Source: Photobacterium frigidiphilum (GTDB lineage Bacteria > Pseudomonadota > Gammaproteobacteria > Enterobacterales > Vibrionaceae). From it: a stretch of 64,000 nucleotides of DNA. How positions within the stretch are numbered: position 1 is the stretch's first letter; each line of letters opens with the position of its first letter. This document shows, one piece after another, positions 27,534-36,821 of the stretch. The position numbers were made by a program, and so were the translations under genes. The stretch spans positions 43,123 through 107,122 of the forward strand of contig NZ_PYMJ01000019.1 in NCBI RefSeq assembly GCF_003025615.1. Reading direction: 5' to 3'. The notes beneath the pieces were generated by a model that worked only from the letters and a program-made list of their open reading frames with translations, made no database searches and had not been told where the DNA came from.

Positions 27534-28058
27534 CTAGCTGCTAGGGAACCATTGTTCATTCATAAATGGAATTAATGCCAGAATCAGTGCTTGTTGATAG
27601 ACCGAACTGCGGCTGAGCGTATGATTGGTTAACATTGCAATGGCCCCACCTTTTTGTTTAACGTTCTGTTGGTTAAACATATCGTCCATCACATCACCAA
27701 GTTCAATGCCTTGTTGGATTTTTTCTAGCGCAATAGGGGGCAAAGGCAAAGAAGCCGAGCGTGCTTCACCGCGTTGCTTATGGTTTTCAATCACCATCCA
27801 CGCGAAGGTAAAATTCCCATCGATTCCCGCTTCCAGTCCGACGTAAAAATCAGCATCAGCCTGCAACTTTCGTGCATTCTTAACACGGTTTCTTGCACCG
27901 AGTAAGGTTTCGTCTGCACATAAAGGCTGATCTCTTACTTCGCTGGCGACACTAATGCCTTCGACAGTAAAAGATTGCTCAGGAAAGGCTTGTGAGAATG
28001 CTGAAGCAACAGCAGAAATTTTTGCAGGGTTGGCAGAGGCAACAATAATTTTTGACAT
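27534..28058 (-). CDS. yjjX: Inosine/xanthosine triphosphatase (YjjX family)
   Basis: 174 residues. The YjjX family hydrolyses non-canonical purine NTPs (ITP, XTP) and so cleans the nucleotide pool. The start IIVASANPAKISAV, the DETLLGARNR segment, FYVGLEAGID and GEARSASLPLPP are characteristic. It converges on trpR, as yjjX lies near trpR in enterics. Alternative NTPase families (RdgB, Maf) have different motifs. Confidence 0.92.
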   Translation of the reverse strand: MSKIIVASANPAKISAVASAFSQAFPEQSFTVEGISVASEVRDQPLCADETLLGARNRVKNARKLQADADFYVGLEAGIDGNFTFAWMVIENHKQRGEARSASLPLPPIALEKIQQGIELGDVMDDMFNQQNVKQKGGAIAMLTNHTLSRSSVYQQALILALIPFMNEQWFPSS

Positions 28059-28127
28059 GATTTACCACTAGCTAAAGAATAATATCGACGGTTTTTTACC
28101 CTCGCTATTCTACGTAGTCGTAAAGTG

Positions 28128-28217
28128 AATACCAACCTAAACAAGTATCAGACCTGTTGAAATAATCGAAGCAGCCTGTTTTGAAACTCTTTCTAGTTAA
28201 AATCATAGGTTGGTATA
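28128..28217. repeat. Inverted-repeat element (MITE-like), dispersed repeat copy 3
   Basis: About 88 bp bounded by perfect 11-bp inverted repeats, ATACCAACCTA (28129-28139) and TAGGTTGGTAT (28206-28216). The left end (ATACCAACCTAAACAAGTAT then CAGAC) matches the repeats at 10257 and 17387. It is non-coding and lies between yjjX and the XRE regulator gene. Confidence 0.65.
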
Positions 28218-28245
28218 TAAATCACATATCTATTACAAGCAGAGC

Positions 28246-28884
28246 TTAACGATCGTAAGCCCAATCTGATTGAATGATGTAACCGTGAACTTTAAATTCA
28301 TCATTATTGACAAAGAGGTTAGGGAAATCGGGTTGGGATGTCGAAAAGATGACACCATCAGCCAATTGAGTCATGTGATAAAAATCAGGCTCACTGTTAC
28401 GTACCGATGCAAATACTGGTTGTTTAGGGCGGTAAGTCGCTTGCTTGGTGGCTAATGCATAGCTGCCAATAGGTGCACATTGCGAAATATTTTCGTTATC
28501 AACAAATAAACCCAAGCAATCATTACGTTCAAGGTGTTGTGGTATTACGCGTTTACTGACCACATTTACTGATTCACCGTCGATGAAAGATCCAAAATCT
28601 TTACGGTGAATAATGGGGATGTAAGTACAGGTTGAACCTTGTGAAGACTCATGAGTAATGGCTGTCGTTGCTTGAGTGCTTGTATCAATTTGCCCTGTTA
28701 AAAGGTAACCGATAGACGTATTTAATGTCTCAGCGATTCTTTCTAGTTCGCGGACTTCAATACCGTATTTACCCGATAACTTACGGCTCATTGTTCCTTG
28801 CTGAAGACCCAAAGATTCGCCAAGTTGCTTTTGGCTAATTCCTTGGATTTTAGCTAACTGTTTAATTCTTTCTAAATATCCCAT
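28246..28884 (-). CDS. XRE-family regulator with a C-terminal S24/CI-like domain
   Basis: 212 residues from the ATG at 28884; the frame is open to 28965 but the extra 27 residues are unlike the family. An XRE helix-turn-helix fills residues 4-58 (ISQKQLGESLGLQQGTMSRKLSGKYG). The rest (YIPIIHRKDFGSFIDGE... NDCLGLFVDNENISQCAPIGSYALA) resembles the LexA/CI oligomerisation fold, though I cannot point to a Ser-Lys dyad or Ala-Gly cleavage site. It may be a phage-derived or stress regulator; no phage genes lie nearby. Confidence 0.72.
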   Translation of the reverse strand: MGYLERIKQLAKIQGISQKQLGESLGLQQGTMSRKLSGKYGIEVRELERIAETLNTSIGYLLTGQIDTSTQATTAITHESSQGSTCTYIPIIHRKDFGSFIDGESVNVVSKRVIPQHLERNDCLGLFVDNENISQCAPIGSYALATKQATYRPKQPVFASVRNSEPDFYHMTQLADGVIFSTSQPDFPNLFVNNDEFKVHGYIIQSDWAYDR

Positions 28885-28965
28885 TATAAAGCTTCCCGCT
28901 ACCGTTATACGAATGCAAAGGGCATTCTTAAAAGTCATACCTAATTCTACTGACATCCTTATCAA

Positions 28966-29655
28966 AGGAATCTATGAGGTATAAAAAGTGCGATTGATTT
29001 CGTTAAAGGAATATAGTTTACAATAAGAATGGGTAAAAAATGGAACAAAATTCACATCGTAAATTAAGTTTTTTATCAAGAACGTGTTTTTAACGAAGGT
29101 GATTTATAAAATAAAGAGAAGGTGCAGACCTATAACGGACTTCCTTTTTAACCGTCAGATTAAGGTGAGCTATACATTTTCTGTATGATTGGTGTCGCTA
29201 TTTATCATTGTTATCATATGATTCTTATGGCGATTATCTGATTTCAGGTTGTTATTACTGTTTTAGTGATGGTTCTGTTGAGGGGCACTGATGTTTCTAC
29301 TTGAAATTTTGCATGTAAAATAGCGTCTTAATTTACTGGTTTATCAAGAGGCGTCATGGCGAATTCTGCTCGGCGTTTAATGGGTAAAAACAGTGAATAC
29401 CCCATAGGAATATAAACAGAGGGTTGGTGATACTATCGCGTTATATCTGGATGATGGTAAACCTATACACCTTGTGGGCTGATTCTCGTTAAAATATCTT
29501 ATTTGTTAGGCTTTTTGTCGCGATTTTCTTTCGTTTTTATACTCATTTTTGGCTCTTCAAAAAGCTTAAATGACGTTATTTATTAGTAACAAATATGTTT
29601 GGGCTTGGTACGATTAATTACAGTTTATTGTTGGTTCAATCTATCAATCTAACTA
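28966..29655. other. 690-bp gap with no confident gene
   Basis: AT-rich. The only coding-like item is a 19-codon frame at 29356-29415 beginning MANSARRLMG with AGAGG upstream; no homologue comes to mind. The region could carry the XRE gene's promoter and a small RNA, but nothing is demonstrable. Confidence 0.45.
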
Positions 29656-30468
29656 TTACATTCCTTTAAATAAACTCTGTGCTGTTCGGCTAACAGGCAG
29701 CTTTTGCCCATCAATGATAACTGACATTCTTCCTGCTAGATCTTTCTTCACTTTTTCAATGGTTGCGACATTAACGACGGTTGAACGATGTATTTGCCAA
29801 AATGAATCTGGATTGAGCTGTGCAAGCAATTCCTTCAGTGATGTGCGAATAATATATTCTTGAGCGGCGTTATTGGGTAATCGCTTAAACACCGATACAT
29901 ATTTGTCTTCCGCTTTAAAATAGATCACATCGGATATCGCAATTAAATGAATGTCATCACCCGCGCTGGCTTTTATCCAAGTGAGGTATTGTGGCTCAGA
30001 CTGTGTCGATAACTGTTGAATTTGCTGGATCAATGCTGATATGTCGGGTTGCGATTGTGCATTTGATGGGTGTTTTTGTTCTGATTGCTGCATTGAAAGT
30101 TGGTGTTGTAATTTAGTGCAGGCAGTCTGTAAGCGTGATTCGGAAATAGGCTTTAATAAGTAATCAACCGCACTTTGTTCAAACGCTTTTACTGCATATT
30201 CATCATACGCGGTAATAAAAACAATCAAGGGTGGGGTAGGCATTTTTTTGAGTTTATTTGCCAGTGCCATACCGTCTAATTCTGGCATGCGAATATCAAG
30301 AAATACAACGTCTGGTTGATGCTCATTGATTTTCAACCACGCTTCTTTTCCGTTTTCAGCACTCGCCACTATCTCGAGTTCTGGCCATACTTCGGCTAAA
30401 GAACGATTTAAATGATGACGTAAAAGCGGTTCATCGTCGGCAATTATCGCGGTTGAAAATTGTGTCAT
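29656..30468 (-). CDS. LytTR-type response regulator
   Basis: 270 residues from the ATG at 30468, which has AAGGA eight bases upstream; an ATG at 30504 has no such site. A receiver domain (acidic pocket D11/D12, phospho-acceptor D58 in [14 protein letters not shown] near 108 in LLKPISE) is joined by a Gln-rich linker (about 125-165) to a LytTR DNA-binding domain ([32 protein letters not shown]). Last gene of the ABC/LolA/OMP operon and partner of the adjacent LytS-type kinase. Its target is unknown; the operon's own promoter is an obvious candidate. Confidence 0.92.
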   Translation of the reverse strand: MTQFSTAIIADDEPLLRHHLNRSLAEVWPELEIVASAENGKEAWLKINEHQPDVVFLDIRMPELDGMALANKLKKMPTPPLIVFITAYDEYAVKAFEQSAVDYLLKPISESRLQTACTKLQHQLSMQQSEQKHPSNAQSQPDISALIQQIQQLSTQSEPQYLTWIKASAGDDIHLIAISDVIYFKAEDKYVSVFKRLPNNAAQEYIIRTSLKELLAQLNPDSFWQIHRSTVVNVATIEKVKKDLAGRMSVIIDGQKLPVSRTAQSLFKGM

Positions 30469-30508
30469 CTTATCCGTCCTTAGATCGTTTAATTCGCTAA
30501 TCATGTTT

Positions 30509-31546
30509 TTATATAGGTAGGGTTAAAGTTGAAATGACGCCAGCAGAACGGTGCTCTTTTATCGATATACTGGCTTTTCCGTCAAATAACATCTCTATGC
30601 GCTGGCGAATGTTTTCTAGCCCTAATCCATGCCCTACTGCATGCGGGGTGGGGCTGAAGCCTGCACCGTTATCCGTTACGCTGATCTGCATACTCTCACC
30701 AAGGTTGACTATATCGAGTGTGACCTTCCCACCTTTGGCTATTGGTTCAATACCATGTGTTAATGCATTTTCGATTAACGGTTGAATTAATAGCGGTGGT
30801 AATACTTGGGTTGATGAGATGCCGTCGATGTTGATGGCATACTCTAATCTATCCCCAAGCCGTATCTGTTGGATCTTCAAATATGCCTCAACCAATGAGA
30901 CTTCTTGCTCTACCGTAGTTTGTTGGTGCCTCGTGTTATTGAGGGTTGCGCGCAGTAACTCTGTTAGTTTTTCTAGCATCAATTTAGCTTTATCACTGTC
31001 AGTTTCGATCAGCACACTGATTGTGGCTAGTGTATTGAATAAAAAATGCGGTTCGATCTGACTTTGCAGTTGCTTTAGTTGGCTGACTAATAGTACTTTT
31101 TCTTGCTCTATTTGCTTTCTTTTAAGGGTTTCGAGTTCTTTATCTGCAATGAGTTTTTGCTCTTTTGAATAAAAGTAGTAATAGCAAAAACTAGTAAAAA
31201 TAAGCCCAAGTAATATAACGGGTTTTAGGTTGCTCCAACCATCTTCACCAAGAAAATCATTCACCCAATATTGCGCATTTAAGGTACCAAAGACCATCGA
31301 AAAACTCAGAGTACAGATGATTTCTCGGTGGCGTGAAACTGAAGGGAATACAAGATCGATAAGCTTGGCACTGAAAATAGCGCTATAGCCAAAGCCAAAG
31401 CTGATAATGAGGTGTTTAAAAAGCGAACTAGGCCAAACCGATTGAGTGGTTAACGCGATGATAAAACAAAAGATACTGGTGAATAGGAACGTTTTAGCCC
31501 ATGAGTGATCCATGTCTTTTTTTTCGTCCATCTGTATATTGCTCAT
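30509..31546 (-). CDS. LytS/YehU-type sensor histidine kinase
   Basis: 345 residues. About four N-terminal membrane segments (residues 14-130), a coiled coil ([19 protein letters not shown]), then the His_kinase domain with H167 in [13 protein letters not shown] and ATP-binding motifs [15 protein letters not shown] and [12 protein letters not shown]. There is no large periplasmic domain, so the signal is probably sensed within the membrane. Its start codon shares one base with the stop of the upstream barrel gene (TAATG). Confidence 0.92.
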   Translation of the reverse strand: MSNIQMDEKKDMDHSWAKTFLFTSIFCFIIALTTQSVWPSSLFKHLIISFGFGYSAIFSAKLIDLVFPSVSRHREIICTLSFSMVFGTLNAQYWVNDFLGEDGWSNLKPVILLGLIFTSFCYYYFYSKEQKLIADKELETLKRKQIEQEKVLLVSQLKQLQSQIEPHFLFNTLATISVLIETDSDKAKLMLEKLTELLRATLNNTRHQQTTVEQEVSLVEAYLKIQQIRLGDRLEYAINIDGISSTQVLPPLLIQPLIENALTHGIEPIAKGGKVTLDIVNLGESMQISVTDNGAGFSPTPHAVGHGLGLENIRQRIEMLFDGKASISIKEHRSAGVISTLTLPI

Positions 31547-32949
31547 TAGAATCGCCCTTTCAGGTTTAGCAAAATCATATGCTTATCTGGCAAGTTAGCA
31601 TAAGCTGAATTTGATTTTCCAGTCAAAAATCGTGCAGCAAGCTCTAAATCGAGAGATGCACTTCCAGTATCTATCCATTCATAGTTCAGCCACTGTGTCG
31701 CGATAATCCCATTATCTTGAGGGGAGTAAAGCAAATCAAAGGTTGGCGTTACGTGTTGAATCCAATTTATTTCTCGACTCCAATCCCATTGTGCCCATGC
31801 TGTTGAATTGAGTGACCAATGCAACATCACATTATGCTGAACAATATTGCTAAGCTGAAAACCTTGCGCATACGATGCACTCAATGCTGTGTTTTGCGAT
31901 GTTCCAGTCTGAGTTGAATTCGTCGATGGTGTTGCTATTTTATTTAGGCTGGTGGCGGTATCGATAGCCTGCTGCCATTGCGATGAAGACCAAGCTCGGC
32001 TGTCATACCAGTATTCTAAAATAATACTATTGCCCACTTCATTAGCCCACGTTAACCCCAATAAGGTTTGAAAAGCGTTGCCTTGCTCACTTAAAACGAC
32101 GGGTTGCTGGTTCGAACTTGGTAGTTCATAACCTAGGCTTTGATGTTGGTAAGTGGCAGAGCCATGAAATTCCCAAGCGAGATCTAATACAGACACCATG
32201 CTGCCACCGATTAATCCATGGCGTACATCGTCATAGTAAGCCAGCCATTGGTATTCTTGCTCGCCCTGCATACCATAGTGGCGAATGCCCACACCTTGTT
32301 GTTGAGATTGCCGCTCTAGGTCATTCAGTGATTGCGATGTCCATGATGAATCGGTGTAAAGCAGCGTCCATTCACCTGTCGCATCGAAAACAGACAATGC
32401 CACTACGCCAGCCCCTTCTTCTGCGACTATTCCAACGGGATTTCTGCGATATGGCTTAATGATATCAAGCGGGCGATATCCGTAACCCACGCCCCAATCT
32501 AATCGAATTTTACCCAATGTGACATCAATGTACTGTTCATCGAGAGCTTCATTCGCCAAGGAAAAACCGCCTTGCCAGTACAGCTCTCGAATAATGAATT
32601 CAGCGCTTGGATCACTGTTTGGCTCATTGCTTGAGAGAGTATTTTGCCTAGTGCTTGAAGTGCTGCCTTGATTCTCTGAATATAGATCCGTGGTTTTAAG
32701 TGAAATCAATCCTAGCCATTGTTTGTATCCCACTTCCACTTCTAATAATCCATCAATGGTTTGACGGCTATCAGGCTGCGGCGGAATAAATGGTGAGTTT
32801 CTTGATTGCACGCTTTCAGCACTGATCATCCAATCCCAGTGTAGCGATAAATCACTATTACTGGCGGCTGAACATGGCGTATTCAGTAACATCAGGATCA
32901 TAAGAATCCCGATGTTATTGAATGCTTTAATCGCCTTATTTTTATTCAT
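31546..32949 (-). CDS. Predicted outer-membrane beta-barrel protein
   Basis: 467 residues; I do not recognise a named family with certainty. A signal peptide (hydrophobic 13-25, cleavage near CSAA) is followed by alternating amphipathic strands rich in Tyr/Trp, and the chain ends in KGRF with a C-terminal Phe, as outer-membrane barrels do. A conserved-looking segment (VTLGKIRLDWGVGYGYRPLD) resembles transporter-type porins. It sits 2 nt after the LolA-like gene and overlaps the kinase start, so it is very probably the outer-membrane part of the same system. Confidence 0.65.
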   Translation of the reverse strand: MNKNKAIKAFNNIGILMILMLLNTPCSAASNSDLSLHWDWMISAESVQSRNSPFIPPQPDSRQTIDGLLEVEVGYKQWLGLISLKTTDLYSENQGSTSSTRQNTLSSNEPNSDPSAEFIIRELYWQGGFSLANEALDEQYIDVTLGKIRLDWGVGYGYRPLDIIKPYRRNPVGIVAEEGAGVVALSVFDATGEWTLLYTDSSWTSQSLNDLERQSQQQGVGIRHYGMQGEQEYQWLAYYDDVRHGLIGGSMVSVLDLAWEFHGSATYQHQSLGYELPSSNQQPVVLSEQGNAFQTLLGLTWANEVGNSIILEYWYDSRAWSSSQWQQAIDTATSLNKIATPSTNSTQTGTSQNTALSASYAQGFQLSNIVQHNVMLHWSLNSTAWAQWDWSREINWIQHVTPTFDLLYSPQDNGIIATQWLNYEWIDTGSASLDLELAARFLTGKSNSAYANLPDKHMILLNLKGRF

Positions 32950-32951
32950 GA

Positions 32952-33794
32952 TTATAGCTCTGACACACTATTGCGAGACAAATACGCTGGGTTGTAATAT
33001 TTATCTTCCAGCGTCTGGCGTGAGATTGCTTGATATTCAATGATCGTCTTTTTATGGGGTTGGATCTTATCAAGTAGAGTCATGGCGACAACGCTGGTTA
33101 CCCCTTCACGCAAACCTTGAGTAAACCACGCTTGTTTTGCCATTTTGCCCGAACGTAAATACAGATCCGCTTTGATTGGAAAATCATTATTGGCGGCTAA
33201 CCACAGATCGATGGTTTGATAGCTGGCCCCTTTGGTTTTGGCGGTCAATTTTAATTGGTGGGTTGTTACTTCTGCACCATTAAGTGTTTTGATGATTGTC
33301 GATTTTACCCATTCACCTTGATAATCTTCACTCCAAGTGAGTGTTGAAATATCACCAACAGATGCTTCACCCAGTAATTTTTGCATGGGGGTAATACGAA
33401 TAGGACGACGACTTTTGGGCATCAATAACCAATAGTTATCTTCAATCATCAGCATTTTTTGCCCAGCTTCCACTGCTGATTTAAATACCACCAGTGATTC
33501 GCGATCAGGGCGGGAATACACATTGTACAGACGCGTTTTATCTAACGTGTTTGACTCATAAAGCTTCACTAATGAAACCACTTTAGCTGCACCGGGATGA
33601 ATGCGATAGCTGTCGGCTTTGGTTATCATTGTTGTTACGGCTTGCTGGTTTATGCCTTCAAGTTGATCGATGCTTTCATTGGCAAAAACCAACGACGATA
33701 TCGGTAATGTAAGTGCCAGTAAAACAGCGCAAACCAGCGTTCGGTTGAATTGAAAACTACGTGCCGTATGAGGGCTAAAATATAAGTTAAACAT
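32952..33794 (-). CDS. LolA-like outer-membrane lipoprotein-sorting protein (PF17131 type)
   Basis: 280 residues. A signal peptide (cleavage after VFA, about residue 38) is followed by a LolA-type half-barrel. The segments DNYWLLMPKSRRPIRITPMQKLLG and SVGDISTLTWSEDY are typical of the LolA_like family linked to ABC or RND exporters. It probably binds a lipid or lipoprotein cargo in the periplasm. The start overlaps the permease stop by 8 nt. Confidence 0.85.
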   Translation of the reverse strand: MFNLYFSPHTARSFQFNRTLVCAVLLALTLPISSLVFANESIDQLEGINQQAVTTMITKADSYRIHPGAAKVVSLVKLYESNTLDKTRLYNVYSRPDRESLVVFKSAVEAGQKMLMIEDNYWLLMPKSRRPIRITPMQKLLGEASVGDISTLTWSEDYQGEWVKSTIIKTLNGAEVTTHQLKLTAKTKGASYQTIDLWLAANNDFPIKADLYLRSGKMAKQAWFTQGLREGVTSVVAMTLLDKIQPHKKTIIEYQAISRQTLEDKYYNPAYLSRNSVSEL

Positions 33795-35121
33795 AAATTA
33801 ATGCCTCGGTAATGGGTTTGTTTACGCCTTTACGCGCAGAGAAAAATGCAGCCAATAAACAAATAAACATCACGCCGATAGTGGTCAATGTAACGAGCTC
33901 AAATGAGAAGTAGATATTCAGCGGATAGCCTTCACTTCTTCCTGGCGGCGGGGGCATTTGAACATCGACAAATAGTAACAACACGCACATTAAGGCGTTA
34001 GATACTGCGCCTAGCATGCTACCAATGAGTGCTAATAACCCTGCTTCGCATAAAAATCCTCGAACGATCTCTGATGGGTAACTACCAAGGGCCGACAAGG
34101 TGCCGATTTCTCGGGTTCTTTCCGTCACTGTCATGGTCATGGTGTTAAATAGGGAGACGAATACCACCAAGCCCATCACTGTTCCCATAATGCCGAAGAT
34201 GCGGTCGTATAAATCTTTTACTTTGTTGTAGAAGAACGCGCGATCTTGCCAAGGGGTGATTTCAATCGGCTGAGACAGTTGATCTGATGTATTTGATAAT
34301 TGCTCAGATGCTTTTGATAATAGGTAAGAAGAGCTGGACAGCTGATGAAGTTGTTTGCCAATACGTTGCTGTACGGCATTGGTTTGTGCGGTTTCAAATA
34401 AGAATACCGATAGAGTGCTGACTTTATCGCTCGCTAATAACTCTTGTGCACTTGTTATATGAATGTATAGCTGACGTTTATCGAGTTCTGGAACGCCAGT
34501 TGAATAGATGCCACGTACATTGAAATCGAATGCGTTAAGTGCCCCGTCGCTAGTGGTTGCGAGTAATGTTACCCAATCCCCTACATCGACTTTTAGGTTA
34601 CGGGCTAAATCGACACCTAACATTACTTGTGGTTCGGCAGGGTCATAACGGCTAGAGGTTACATCAGATAGGCTTTGACCTGCTCTGATATCGAGGAACG
34701 GTCCTTTCATATCAAATTCACGCTCGTTGACACCAGTGCCCATGAATATGGTCGACTTACTGCCATTAGAGATTAAACCACTGAAGTATATACGAGGTTG
34801 AATACCGCGTATGGCATCATCGGTGATGATCTGTTTGATCAATGCTTGGCTATTATCTAAACCATTGCTGAGCGGCATGTCTTCATCTTGGGTGAAGTAA
34901 CCGGGTTGGCTTAATGTTAGGTGTCCGGTATCTCTTGCGGTCGATTCTTTCAGCGATTCATAGGTGTATAAGCCAAAGCCACCAGCGCTGGTGAGGGCGA
35001 ATACCGCGATGGCGATAATTAAAATCGACAACAAGCTGCGTCGCCCATTGCGCAATAGGTTCAACCAAGCAAACCGAAGTGATACCGGAAAATGCGGTAA
35101 CCGTGCTGCTAACTTGCCCAT
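33787..35121 (-). CDS. ABC transporter permease, MacB/LolE (FtsX) type
   Basis: 444 residues with the MacB topology: one N-terminal membrane helix (about 28-52), a large periplasmic domain (about 55-305), then three helices. The FtsX-type segment FNTMTMTVTERTREIGTLSALG is present, as is a periplasmic MPPPPG motif before the last helix. Overlaps the ATPase gene by 13 nt and the LolA-like gene by 8 nt. Such permeases work mechanically on periplasmic or outer-leaflet substrates rather than pumping across the membrane. Confidence 0.88.
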   Translation of the reverse strand: MGKLAARLPHFPVSLRFAWLNLLRNGRRSLLSILIIAIAVFALTSAGGFGLYTYESLKESTARDTGHLTLSQPGYFTQDEDMPLSNGLDNSQALIKQIITDDAIRGIQPRIYFSGLISNGSKSTIFMGTGVNEREFDMKGPFLDIRAGQSLSDVTSSRYDPAEPQVMLGVDLARNLKVDVGDWVTLLATTSDGALNAFDFNVRGIYSTGVPELDKRQLYIHITSAQELLASDKVSTLSVFLFETAQTNAVQQRIGKQLHQLSSSSYLLSKASEQLSNTSDQLSQPIEITPWQDRAFFYNKVKDLYDRIFGIMGTVMGLVVFVSLFNTMTMTVTERTREIGTLSALGSYPSEIVRGFLCEAGLLALIGSMLGAVSNALMCVLLLFVDVQMPPPPGRSEGYPLNIYFSFELVTLTTIGVMFICLLAAFFSARKGVNKPITEALIYV

Positions 35122-35807
35122 GACATGCCCCTTATATCGCTAGCGTGATTAACAAGCCTTCCATCAAATAGCGCGATGCTTCTATCGCAACGGGTCGCCA
35201 TGCGAGGATCATGAGTCGCGACGATAAATGTGGTGCCCATTTCATGCCCCAGCTGCTTCATTATATCGATCACTACGTTAGCGCTTTGGCTGTCTAGGCT
35301 CGCGGTCGGTTCGTCAGCAATAACCAAGGCTGGCTTATGAACCAATGCCCGAGCAATCGCGACACGCTGTTGTTGACCGCCAGAAAGGTTATCGGGTCGT
35401 TGTTGAGTAAAATCGGCCAATCCCACTTTTTCTAGCATCTGTAGCGCGAGCTCGTCTTGTTGCTGTTTACTGAATCCATTGAGGTGCAGCGGGTAAGAAA
35501 CATTTTCTAATGCCGTCATGACTGGCACTAAGTTGAACCGTTGGAATACAAACCCAAGCTTCTGGCGACGCACTTTGGCAGCGGCTAATCGCTCTGTTGG
35601 GTAAGCTTTTCCATCAAGCGTGATCTCGCCTTGGTAATCCATGTCCAGTAATCCAAGAATATTCAGTAGGGTGCTTTTGCCTGAACCTGAAGGCCCACAT
35701 AGAGCAATCATGTCACCTTTTTGAATATGCCCGTCGATACCTTGCAAAGCAGGCACTGATTGATTGCCTAGTTGGTAAGTTTTTTGTATTTGATTAAATC
35801 GGATCAT
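35109..35807 (-). CDS. ABC transporter ATP-binding protein, LolD/MacB type
   Basis: 232 residues. Walker A GPSGSGKSTLLN, Q-loop FQRFNLVPVMTALENV, signature LSGGQQQRVAIARAL and Walker B ALVIADEPTASLD are all intact. Encoded with its permease (13-nt overlap) in the minus-strand operon. Substrate unknown; the LolA-like and barrel partners point to lipid or lipoprotein handling. Confidence 0.93.
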   Translation of the reverse strand: MIRFNQIQKTYQLGNQSVPALQGIDGHIQKGDMIALCGPSGSGKSTLLNILGLLDMDYQGEITLDGKAYPTERLAAAKVRRQKLGFVFQRFNLVPVMTALENVSYPLHLNGFSKQQQDELALQMLEKVGLADFTQQRPDNLSGGQQQRVAIARALVHKPALVIADEPTASLDSQSANVVIDIMKQLGHEMGTTFIVATHDPRMATRCDRSIALFDGRLVNHASDIRGMSWAS

Positions 35808-35886
35808 CGTTTTCCCCTTTTCCTTAAGCTTCGCTGACCATGTTTATTACGAGTCATCTCTGGCACTAGATGCTAGGTGCTAGATA

Positions 35887-36585
35887 CTAGGTATTACTGA
35901 TTAATGCTTTTGCGGCGATGGTATCGGCATGTTGAGGATCTTTACTCTCCATGATCTGTAACCATTGTTTAGCTTGTTCAAGATCGTTAGCACGAAGAGA
36001 AGCTTGAATGGCGTAGTGATAAATCCACGCTGTTGCCGCAAAGTGCTGCTGTTCAAATTGAGGCTCAGACAGCAAACCGATAAACAGATCGTATCCACGT
36101 TCGAAGTGATTAAAGAGATCGGGCAGTTTAGAATAAGTCACCGCTGCCATAGCTTGGGTTAAGTAAGCCTCAGGTAAGCCTTGAACGATATCTTGTTGCT
36201 CGAGAGGCGTATTAAGATTGCCCAATAAGTTCAACGCTTTATCAATCGTTGCCAACCCTTTTTCGGTGAGCTTCATTTTGTTCCATGGCAGAAAAGCATC
36301 CCTTCCTTGCAACGCTTGTGTACTGCCGAGATAAACCAAGTTAAGTGGTGTGGCCCCTTGTTGATTTAAGTTGTCATTAAGCTGTTTATATACTTCATCA
36401 ACTTTACTTTCGTCGCCCGAAGCGGCTTGGTTATACAGTGCCAATGTCTCTACGGAAGGGGTTGCCAGCACAGGGTTTATGGTTGTAATAACAATACTGC
36501 TTAATACGATGCCAACAATGGCCAGTGAATAGCGGGTTGTTTTACTGATGTAATAAAGAGCTGAATGCTGCGCTTGAATTATCAT
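35887..36585 (-). CDS. Exported helical (TPR-like) protein, first gene of the Lol-like operon
   Basis: 232 residues from the ATG at 36585, which follows AAAAGGAC with proper spacing; upstream in-frame starts at 36603 and 36714 are less likely. A hydrophobic N-terminal segment (about 19-41) ending in PVLA may be a signal peptide or anchor. The rest is helical with TPR-like features (LALYNQAASGDE, LEQAKQWLQIMESKDP). I do not recognise a family. An 80-nt gap separates it from the ATPase gene on the same strand. Confidence 0.7.
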   Translation of the reverse strand: MIIQAQHSALYYISKTTRYSLAIVGIVLSSIVITTINPVLATPSVETLALYNQAASGDESKVDEVYKQLNDNLNQQGATPLNLVYLGSTQALQGRDAFLPWNKMKLTEKGLATIDKALNLLGNLNTPLEQQDIVQGLPEAYLTQAMAAVTYSKLPDLFNHFERGYDLFIGLLSEPQFEQQHFAATAWIYHYAIQASLRANDLEQAKQWLQIMESKDPQHADTIAAKALISNT

Positions 36586-36821
36586 GGTTGCTGTCCTTTT
36601 CATATGTTGATGCTGAAAGGTTACTGACAAACATGCTTCTATTCTTATCAATGTGATGAACGGGCGGTATTGCAGATAAACGGTAAGTGGGGTAGATAGC
36701 AGGTAAAGTTGCATCTTGAATGTGATTTTACTGTCAAGATTGCCAATAACGAGTGCTGGTGTCTATAGCGAAATTTGAATTTAGGCTAGTCTTTACTCAC
36801 GATAATAAAAGAGGGTGAGCA

